Shown: piece after piece, positions 56,147 to 64,000 of the stretch
Numbering within the stretch: position 1 is the first letter of the stretch
Layout of the letters: every line of letters starts with the position of its first letter
From: Amphiura filiformis
Lineage: Eukaryota > Echinodermata > Ophiuroidea > Amphilepidida > Amphiuridae
Direction: 5' to 3'
NCBI RefSeq assembly: GCF_039555335.1
Contig: NC_092637.1
Span: 38,652,526-38,716,525 of the forward strand
DNA: 64,000 bases
The notes under the pieces: model-generated
What the model saw: only the letters and a program-made list of their open reading frames with translations
What the model was told of the DNA's origin: nothing
Database searches by the model: none
Translations under genes and position numbers: made by a program

Positions 56147-57194
56147 GGTCGCATGTCATGAATTGGTCATCTTTTGTGTAACATGATGTAAAATGAGTAA
56201 AATATCACCAATTTTGATTCAATTCAACACAACTTTTAATGAATACATTTTAGACCATTATAAGTATATATTTCTGGAAAGCTTATATTACAAGGATGCC
56301 AAATCAACAAAGCATAACATCATAATACAGGGTGGGTAAGAAATATACAGGGTGGGACAACAACAAAATTAACATTTTTCTTGTCATGGCGAACCCCAAA
56401 TTTTCCTTTTCTGAAAGCTATGTAGCTCAAAATAAATATGGATTCAGAACTTTAGACATTGCATGGGTCCTTCAAACAAATTAGGAAGAAAAAGTTTGGT
56501 ATCCCTTGCGTTAAACATACAGGGTGGTCAAAAATTGTAAAATAATTTGACAATTTTCATGACATTTATCAATCAAAACTTTTATCTTCCATTTCTGGCA
56601 CTAAAACTAATAGCATAATTGAATTTTTCATCAAATTTCCATAAAAATAGGTGTACTTTTGAATAAGCAGGGTGACTCGGGCAAGAGATAGTCCATTTAG
56701 AAATGTCGGAGCATAATATGCACATTTTGCACAGTAACATATAGGGAAAACTGTCTTAATTAGCATTTAATTAGGTAATTAATTAGTTACATCTTTTGTT
56801 ACAGTTGATCTACTATGAAGTAGATCTACAATCCAGGATGATATATGTGCAATTTGAGGTCCATGCTAGTTGTACTTTTTAAGATACAAATGTTTGAAGT
56901 TTGTCATATTTTCAGAATTTTGTGTACAATCCTATGGGGCTCCCCCGACCCGGCTCCCCAGCCCGGCTGCTCCATTGACACATCTTTACATATTGAGGTA
57001 TAAATCTCAAAGTTGTTGTCCAATTGACTTGGGAGTTTTTGTATTTGAAAAAGAACATAATTATCTACAAAATGACACCAAACTTTCTACAATAGGTATT
57101 TTACTTTTAGAATAAACCTGACTTGAAGTGTGACAAAAGCGTTTTCATGTTACGGCTGCTCCATTTTTGGGTGACCTATTTGTGACATGCGACC
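56147..57194. mobile_element. 1.05-kb TIR element in the duplicated segment
   Basis: Ends GGTCGCATGTCA and TGACATGCGACC (12 bp), with ATGA on both sides (56143-56146 and 57195-57198). Copy 1 of the duplication shows the empty site (ATGTATGAGTGTTTCATTG). TACAGGGTGG occurs three times inside (56331, 56347, 56518). No transposase. A 4-bp duplication is ambiguous as to superfamily. Confidence 0.78.
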
Positions 57195-57351
57195 ATGAGT
57201 CTTTTATTGATTTATTTTTTGGATTAATTTGTGTAGTAACTATAATTTGAGTGTTTTTGTTCTTGTACTTATTATAAAGCATTTTAATCTTGTTTTATCT
57301 TCTTATTAGAAGTTGTTTGCTGATTCTCCAAAAAAACACTATGTATGACAA

Positions 57352-57555
<204 letters not shown>

Positions 57556-57868
57556 GCGACCCAAAAAGCTAAACCTCTCTGACTAAACCCATCTCTGAAG
57601 TTGTACTAGCATTAGAAGGTGTATTGAACTTTCAACCAATCAAAATTGGCATCCATTCAATCAATTATGCAAATGACCTGGACCGTAATATTTTATGAAT
57701 CAACAAGGTACCTTACGCACGCGCCTAATTACTGTGGGATAACCCTGCATGATTAATGATCATCCTTGACATTTATTTATGACACATGTTTGGTCGTTTG
57801 TAATGTCAATTTTGTCAAGCAAATATATGTGTTCTCTTCACTATTGTCTTTACACATTAAATGTGGAC

Positions 57869-58176
57869 ATAGTTCTGTGACATTGAGCTGCTAAATCTAA
57901 TTACAAAAGATTAATTAAATGATGTGATGAACATAAAATAGATCAATGCAGGTTTCCTGAAATTCTTTATCGATGACATCACCCTGTCAGATGACCAATG
58001 ATGGCTCCGTGACAACGGTGACGTCATTGTACCCTGTACACTAGCGTAGGAAACCCCGCACACCAGGAACTGCGGAATCCAAGGGAAGCTCTTCCGAGGT
58101 TGTGAAATCATTGGTCGCGAAATTACCCACACCTTAATTTTAGATTTAGCCGTTTCACCGGTAAAACAACATCAAA
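57869..58176 (+). promoter_or_regulatory. 5' flank of the 14-3-3 gene
   Basis: Must hold the promoter and 5' UTR if there is no upstream non-coding exon. GATGACATCACC and GGTGACGTCATTG near 57972 and 58017 contain TGACATCA / TGACGTCA, the CRE/ATF-type site. No TATA box at a convincing spacing. Activity is inference. Confidence 0.35.
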
Positions 58177-58195
58177 ATGTCTGAAGCGAAGACCG
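58177..58195 (+). CDS. 14-3-3 protein, exon 1
   Basis: Short first coding exon encoding MSEAKT plus one base, followed by a consensus donor GTAAGTAG. The start is the ATG in context TCAAAATGT, and the base left over pairs in phase with exon 2 to make a glutamate codon. 14-3-3 proteins are cytosolic dimers that bind phosphoserine or phosphothreonine motifs in client proteins. The upstream 300 bases show no clear TATA box. Confidence 0.85.
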
Positions 58196-58375
58196 GTAAG
58201 TAGAGGAGACATTAGTAAATACTGAAGTTTATTCCGTTAGTTTATGGTTGGTCTAAATGCCTAATGTCAGTCTGTCGAAAAATGGCTAACTGCAAGCCGC
58301 CATTTTGGTGTCAAAATTTGGATTACCGCTGACTGAAAACTGATGTCATTTTATTTTATGTTTTTGTGTTGACAG

Positions 58376-58683
58376 AAACACACCCCGAAAAGCAGAAATT
58401 GGTAGAGCGTGCCAGGCTTTCTGAGCAAGCCGAACGGTACGATGACATGGCCGCAGCTATGAAAGAATTGACTCAAAACCACAAAACGTTGTCCAATGAG
58501 GAGAGGAATCTGCTTTCGGTTGCCTACAAAAATGTAGTGGGCGCACGTCGTTCATCATGGAGGGTAGTTTCAAGTATCGAACAGAAAGCTGGCAGCGATC
58601 AGAACGAGAAGAAAGTAGCAATGGCAAAGGAATACAGATTGAAAATAGAGGCGGAACTGAATGAGATATGCGATGATGTTCTG
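58376..58683 (+). CDS. 14-3-3 protein, exon 2 (gene continues off window)
   Basis: Encodes residues 7-109: dimerisation helices 1-2 ([20 protein letters not shown]) and the hallmark [20 protein letters not shown]. The phosphate-clamp residues of helix 3 are present as K58 and R65 (equivalent to K49 and R56 of the zeta isoform), followed by SSIEQKAGS and [11 protein letters not shown]. The acceptor is TGTGTTGACAG; the donor after CTG is GTACGT and leaves phase 0. The remaining ~140 residues, with the rest of the groove, are not in the next 5.3 kb, so intron 2 is at least that long. Isoform type (zeta-like or epsilon-like) cannot be settled from this half. Conservation is complete and the gene looks functional. 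Confidence 0.95.
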
Positions 58684-59311
58684 GTACGTATTTTTTGACA
58701 GCAACGCCTGTGACTGAAAGAGGTCAGGAAGTGCCGGTGTGTGTACGTGTGGGAGGGTCCTTGTGCGCGAGTAACCTTGCTGCATGCTTGACGTATGTGA
58801 GTGTAGCGACGGCCATGTGCTCTGTAAATGTAGTGTAGCAAAAATGGGCGGTGCAAAACTCGTGATAGTTTCGTTTGGTTCATTTTTATACGGAAGTGAT
58901 ACATTCTGCCCTGGTACATTATGAAATAAATAAAATAAGGCTAATTTACTGAATATTGGCTAGACTTGCATGTTGCATCGACCTGGTCCATGGTTTTGTT
59001 CATCAGCACCACTAATTCATATTGCTTGACATGACCTTGGGGAGTGACTCTGACTGAAAGTTCATCAGTTACATGTTGTATAGTTCTCTTTGACATGTGT
59101 CACAAACATGAGGTGATGTTACATGTTAGGTGGGTCATGATTATAGTTTATACACATTACATGCATAACAATTGTGTATGCATAGCCATGCTGGTAAAAA
59201 AAATACTATTCATGAACCACACAACCAGAAAGTGCATGAGTGTCATGAGTGTGTTTGATCTGAATCATTTTAGTCTCAGCATATCTGCATCACTGATCAC
59301 TGCAGAATGTC

Positions 59312-59580
59312 TAAGGCCCCGTTTACACAGAACCTGAAGTCGACTTCATTTGTGTGTAAACATGGTTGTCGTAATCAGAAGTCGACTTCAAATGACGACC
59401 CGGAGCAACATTTGTTGAATTCGACTTCAAACTCGACTTTTGCAGTGTAAACGAACATGTAATTAGAAGTCGACTTCATTATGGTTACGGTATTTGAAGC
59501 ATGCGCAAGTGATGGCATATAAATCGGATTCACAAATTGTTTTGAAGTCGACTATCGTGTAAACACCCCGTTTAAAAAGA
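59312..59580. repeat. GAAGTCGACTTC-rich TIR-like element
   Basis: GGCCCCGTTTACACAG at the left is mirrored by CGTGTAAACACCCCG at 59557. Palindrome GAAGTCGACTTC occurs at 59336, 59381 and 59467, with partial forms at 59420 and 59541, and again at 61743. 14-3-3 intron 2. Confidence 0.6.
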
Positions 59581-60461
59581 AACATTTTATGCTAATCCTT
59601 CGACCAGGGTTCCCGTTAAGGTTTAAAAAATGTGCGTCCGTAGGCGTAGTGACGCAAGTTTGCTTACAATACAAGGTTGCAAAAACTTGCGTCCAGACAG
59701 ATTTTTGTGCGTCCATCTGAAATTCACGATACACACGTACCCCGGGTCTACAGTCTACACCTCATCAAATGTTGATTGTTAAATAAAATAAAAGTGCATT
59801 TTCGCCGTGATATTTAATCTCCATTCGCTATGATAATTTTTCTCATTTCTGTGTCAGTTTTGTGGTCAGAAACAGCTGCAAAAACATGCGCAAAGTCTGT
59901 CAATCTTTAGCAAATTTTTGTACTTTTACTTCCGCATTTCTTTTTCAAAGTTAACGGTGTTGTTGTTGATGCTATCTAAAGCTAAAACACGCGCTGCCAC
60001 AAATAATACAAAAAAAAGGTTATCTTTTCGATTTTGTCTTCAAAATCGCTTTTATTCATCGTAACAATAATACTAATAAAGGAAACGAAGATTATTTATG
60101 AGAAAATAAACTTAAAGGTCCGTAACCCGATCGACAGCATCATCCCCCGATTTTTTTCATTGTTGATGAGGTTTTGGTATCACACTATTTTTCTCATTAC
60201 TATCCTGAAATTTGACGCTCCAAGTCGATGTATTTCCAGAGAAATCATGAATCACGGCGGTTTTTACAGGTTACCAGTTTGTAAACAATGGTAAATACTT
60301 TGGATTTCTGGGAGGGAATTATGAACGAAATATCAGTCTCCGCGAACAGCTACTTTGGTTTCACGTCATACACATTCTGTGAAAAAGCGAACCACACTAA
60401 CTGCTGAGGAGACGGTGCGCCGTATATAGTTATGAAAACGGCAACAATAAGCGTTTTGTGC

Positions 60462-60532
60462 TAAATAACTCAATTGATTAGCGCGTTTGTTTTTACCCGA
60501 GAGGTACCCGGTTCAAAACCCGGTCTCGGAAG
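60462..60532 (+). pseudogene. tRNA-like sequence
   Basis: AACTCAATTGATTAGCGCG resembles a D-arm and A box, and CCGGTTCAAAACCCGG contains a perfect B-box core (GGTTCAAAACC). A T run follows at 60533. The stems do not close a good cloverleaf, so it is probably a tRNA pseudogene or SINE head. Confidence 0.4.
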
Positions 60533-61317
60533 GTTTTTTTCCTCTTCATTTTACCCAAACTTTTTTTATATTCATTTGAACTGTACATATTGCAAGGGGA
60601 AATATATTTTGTTTCCTTTTTTTCTGAAACGGTACGAAAAAAAAACATTTTCCGCTCAATACGGGCCGGGCATTGTTTTTGTACAGCATGTCAGCATTCG
60701 TCATTGCCTGCCCAGAATGCAATTCACGTATACCAAGGTATTGGATTGCAAATTTGGCTATTTATTCACATTTACGCTGAAAATGCTCTCGTTTTTTCAC
60801 AAAGCAGCATAAAGGAGGCGATATTTGATATTATTATGTAATTTTAAAGACAATCCATATCCAAAACCAATAGGGTTACCCCCCTTTAAAACATTAAAAA
60901 CAGAATATTGTCAGGTTGTGATAAATATTAATTAAATAAGCATTAACCGCACGTTAGCGCCACATCGTCAGTCCAGCATGCTTGCTTGTAAACAAATCAT
61001 TCGGGACTTCCCCATCAAACATCGACCGTTTACGGAAAGCATGCAAAAAGTGCACGATTTCCTGACGTTGCATTTACAAATATTGCAGAATTTACTTCAA
61101 TTTTTAGCAGGTGGGTCAAAATTTTGGGGCTTTTATTATCTACAAAATATAAAAGAATAAAAAATTCTTATTTTTATCATCAATTAATGATTAAATTTCG
61201 AAGTTTTGTCTGCGTCCACATGCATGTGACATGGACGCAAAATGCTTGATTAGTTGCGTGAAGTTGCGTCCAAATTTGTAAAATACGCGTCTGGACGCAA
61301 TGACGCACACTAGTCTA

Positions 61318-61700
61318 GGGTGCATCATCCGCCCCTTGTTGTCAAAGTTTTATCTGTCCCCGACCTAAAAAGTTTCCATTTGGGTAGAAAACATCACCAG
61401 TAAAATTTTAGGTAAATTGAAGTTCGTTTAGGTGGAAGGTTGCCGAATTCGGCAGGTTTAAAATGGAAAAATGCTGAATTATAGCCTTTAAGTCCAATTA
61501 AAGTGGTCAAATTGTCATAATAAGACTCCTGTATGTGGATGTGATAATAACAATCCTAAACAATCCTAATTTATACTACCTGACCATTTAAAACACTATT
61601 TTTTGTACTATTTGCAAGTATTGTGTTGTGTATATGATTGCCGTTGAAGTACAGACTGGGGACAGATAAAACTCTGACAAAAAGGGCGGATGATGCACCC
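61318..61700. mobile_element. 383-bp TIR element, GGGTGCATCATCCGCCC ends
   Basis: GGGTGCATCATCCGCCC is mirrored by GGGCGGATGATGCACCC. An inner pair, TTGTCAAAGTTTTATCTGTC / GACAGATAAAACTCTGACAA, also matches. TA lies on both sides. It sits inside the end of the 59605-61724 element, between two copies of ACGCACACTA. Confidence 0.78.
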
Positions 61701-61724
61701 TAACGCACACTAACGGGAAGCCTG

Positions 61725-63840
61725 AATTCGATGTCGCAATTGAAGTCGACTTCTCTCTGTAGTTCTTACTTCTGGTTCCGGGTTACACACGTGCGTGTCA
61801 GATTGGAGAGAGCTACGGGCCGTGTGCAAAACTCAATACTGACTTGAACGTAAACACAATATTAAAATAGGGCGATCGAATGATTCAACGGACTCGGATA
61901 ACAGGGGGAAAAGGTAAATTGAACTTAGAATAATCATGGTCAAATTATTAAGTATTGTAAATGAGCACAGGAGTATTTTTTGTGCGCAGAGCATACATAA
62001 TTATGGTAATACTTTGCGTACAAGTACCCTTTCAACATACGGGTGAAATTTACTCATGGCGATGGCAGCCATTGTTTACAATTGGTGATCGGTGATCGAA
62101 TCGGCAGATCAAAGAGGGAATTGATCGGCCGATTCATATTGGCCGATTCAGATCTGATCGGTACCTCCCTCCACCCCCTGTCTTGGCAAATTGGTTTTAG
62201 TTCCATTCTATAGATCATGTTTAAGATACTGTACCTATTGCAAGGCTCCCGCTAGCCTTCAAAAACTATCGGACGCACAACTGTAAAACCTGGTCGGGGA
62301 GTGCGCGTCCCACAAAATTTTTGTGCGTCCGTACATATTAATGTGTTGGGCAACAGGGAATACAATTTTACAAAGCCCCCCGATTGCCGGTATCATGGGT
62401 ATCGCAGTTTGATGCAAATATTTGACTATTTCCTTTCAGATTCCTGATGAGATTTTAAAGATTTATGTAAATATTATTGTCAATAACAAATTATGTGAAT
62501 GCAAACTTGCTGACAATGTAGTTTAGAAAGTTGTATTTTGCTCGTGTTTTGCAAAAGCTTATCACATCTCGCTGCCGTAAGAATTTTCATTCGTTGACCG
62601 GTGACCTGGAAGTGTTGCAAAATGGGAGTGGTTAACTTAAGGCCAGAGTAATGGAAGACACATTCGTCCACGACCGAATTTGAGATTTTTTGATATTTAT
62701 CAACACTAAGATGTATTCTTTCACTCGAAACTGATAAAATACAACTTGCCAATATTTATTCGTATTTTTGCTTGATTGATTTCACTCTTTTGAACTCTAA
62801 AAAGTCACATGGCTCAACACAGCTTAGTAAATCGGCGGAAATAATGAGTCAGAAATGCGCGAATCGCGAATATTGTGATTACGCCACGATTCGCGTCAAG
62901 CGTGACGCCGGCACAGCTCTGCTGTAGATATCCAACGCAGTCAAGGCGCATTCGGTACATGTTGTTAACGCCAGCAAATGTGATGTAAACAAAACAAAAA
63001 TTTGTAGTGAAAAAGCCACTTAGATTTTTTAATCATTTTGGATTTTGGCGCACTAAAACCAGACATTATAGATTCATTGGTGCAAAAAGATGCATATTCA
63101 GGCCATGCATTTTAAGGCGCGCGAGTGCGATCGCGCGCATAGAGCCCACCTTAAATCACTTTACCGAAAGTGCGATTTATAAGCGCACCTTGTCACCTGA
63201 AGGAGTTTCCAAAGTTGCAGCCTTCAAATTCAGCCTTCAAATTCATCCCGTAATATTCTTCACATGCATAAAATATGTAACGAAAATAGTACTGATGACC
63301 GTGTTCCTATAACGTAATTAAAAAAGTCAAATGTACTGTCAGGTCGTAGTTCACAAGCAGGTCAACAATGAAAAGGTCAATTTGCGATTCGCTGATAACC
63401 GCGGTGTTTCCATGCCGTAGGTTTCAAGTCTAGTGAAAACTGAAGCTCCATTACATGGTACCAACACACATGATTGGCACTTGTTCGCGCAAATTTTGAC
63501 GACTTTCTAGTGAATTTGAAAGTGGCGATTTCGAACTGATTTTTCGAAACTACTCTCCAAATATCTAACTAACAGAGTTTAACGGTGAGTTAAATTGTGC
63601 ACACGGTGAATAAATGTAGTTTTTTGTACATAAAAATGTTTGGTTAGATGAGATTGGAGGGGTGCCTTGCGCAAAAAGTGAGTGAAGTGGCACTTTGTGT
63701 AGTACGAATTTGGCGACTTTTGCAATTGGTGAATATAGTAAACATGTTTTACGGGCGTGGTTTGCATAGTAATTGTTGGGGAGGGGCTATGGGGTTTATG
63801 ATTATGTACGAAATAATAAATAATTTTATGTATTTAAGCA
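61725..63840. other. 14-3-3 intron 2, remainder
   Basis: Includes a TGCGTCC-containing fragment (62262-62335) related to the 59605 element. A GC-rich patch (62820-62930) and AT-rich DNA follow. No further 14-3-3 exon was found. Confidence 0.4.
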
Positions 63841-63869
63841 GTGTATTTATGTTTTATTTAGGCCCTTGG

Positions 63870-63970
63870 TTTTTTTTTTTCTTTACTTTTTCTTTCCTTT
63901 TTTCCTTTTCTTTCTCCTTCCCTTTTTTCTCCTTTTCTTTTTTCTTTCTTTTTTCTTTCTTACTCCCTTC
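63870..63970. repeat. pyrimidine tract
   Basis: About 100 bases of almost pure T/C (TTTTCTTTCC units) near the right edge. The Phe/Ser-rich frame across it is an artefact. Confidence 0.9.
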
Positions 63971-64000
63971 CCTGTCTTTCTGTACATTGTAGTCCCACAT

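Larger units (their letters stand above)
59605..61724. mobile_element. 2.1-kb hAT-like TIR element, interrupted
   Basis: Ends CAGGGTTCCCGTTAAGG and CTAACGGGAAGCCTG. Subterminal words TGCGTCC and GGACGCA repeat many times near both ends. Flanks share TTCGA (5 of 8). It contains a tRNA-like stretch and a smaller TIR element. No transposase frame seen. Confidence 0.6.

Noticed and set aside
58366-58375. GTG start for the long 14-3-3 frame
   Set aside because: This is intron sequence; the acceptor at 58374-58375 and the ATG exon at 58177 give the expected N-terminus in phase.
63648-63992. 114-codon plus-strand frame near the right edge
   Set aside because: Its second half is Phe/Ser/Leu noise from a pyrimidine tract and no motif or splice context supports it.

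Overview
The window is genomic DNA from a metazoan, most likely a marine invertebrate. It is AT-rich, has kilobase introns with GT-AG boundaries, and is saturated with small DNA transposons, non-LTR retrotransposon remains and a minisatellite. The frequent word TAGGCCTA and the repeat mix suggest an echinoderm or hemichordate, but that is impression rather than proof. No bacterial operon, CRISPR array or virus is visible.

Host genes. The best-supported gene is MRTO4 (Mrt4, a nucleolar 60S-assembly factor related to ribosomal protein uL10/P0) on the minus strand. Seven exons between 33918 and 13790 join in frame into a 259-residue protein, and its six introns hold most of the repeats from 14 to 34 kb. 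On the plus strand, 58177-58683 holds the first two coding exons of a 14-3-3 protein (109 residues, signature region intact); the rest lies beyond the right edge. Three weaker single-exon candidates, all on the minus strand, are a signal-peptide exon (2542-2726), a possible first exon (34786-34929) and a possible terminal exon (53906-54119).

Repeats, left to right. 0-5 kb: TIR elements, including two copies of a CCCGGGG-ended family with exact 8-bp target duplications. 6.8-10.3 kb: a 32-bp satellite carrying a truncated palindromic element, a duplicated 167-bp unique block and a 1.05-kb TA-flanked transposon. 11-13.7 kb: palindromic and TIR elements. 14.7-33.6 kb (MRTO4 introns): two small hAT-type elements with 8-bp duplications, several TTAA-flanked families, a 1.9-kb TIR element full of a 15-bp motif, a LINE fragment, and a stack of nested TTA/TAA-flanked elements. 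36-39 kb: two more TTA/TAA-flanked elements. 39.8-42.9 kb: a decayed plus-strand non-LTR element. 44.86-53.58 kb: two matching termini with TA flanks that appear to bound one 8.7-kb element, itself invaded by smaller TIR elements and a minus-strand LINE (48.8-52.5 kb). 55.4-57.9 kb: a local duplication whose second copy is interrupted by a 1.05-kb TIR element and an expanded AAAT tract. 58.7-64 kb: 14-3-3 intron 2 with further nested repeats.

Nothing indicates that the genes act together. The interest lies in the densely layered transposon history, where several insertions can be read against empty sites inside the same window. All family assignments are by eye from termini, target duplications and remembered protein motifs; no search was run.
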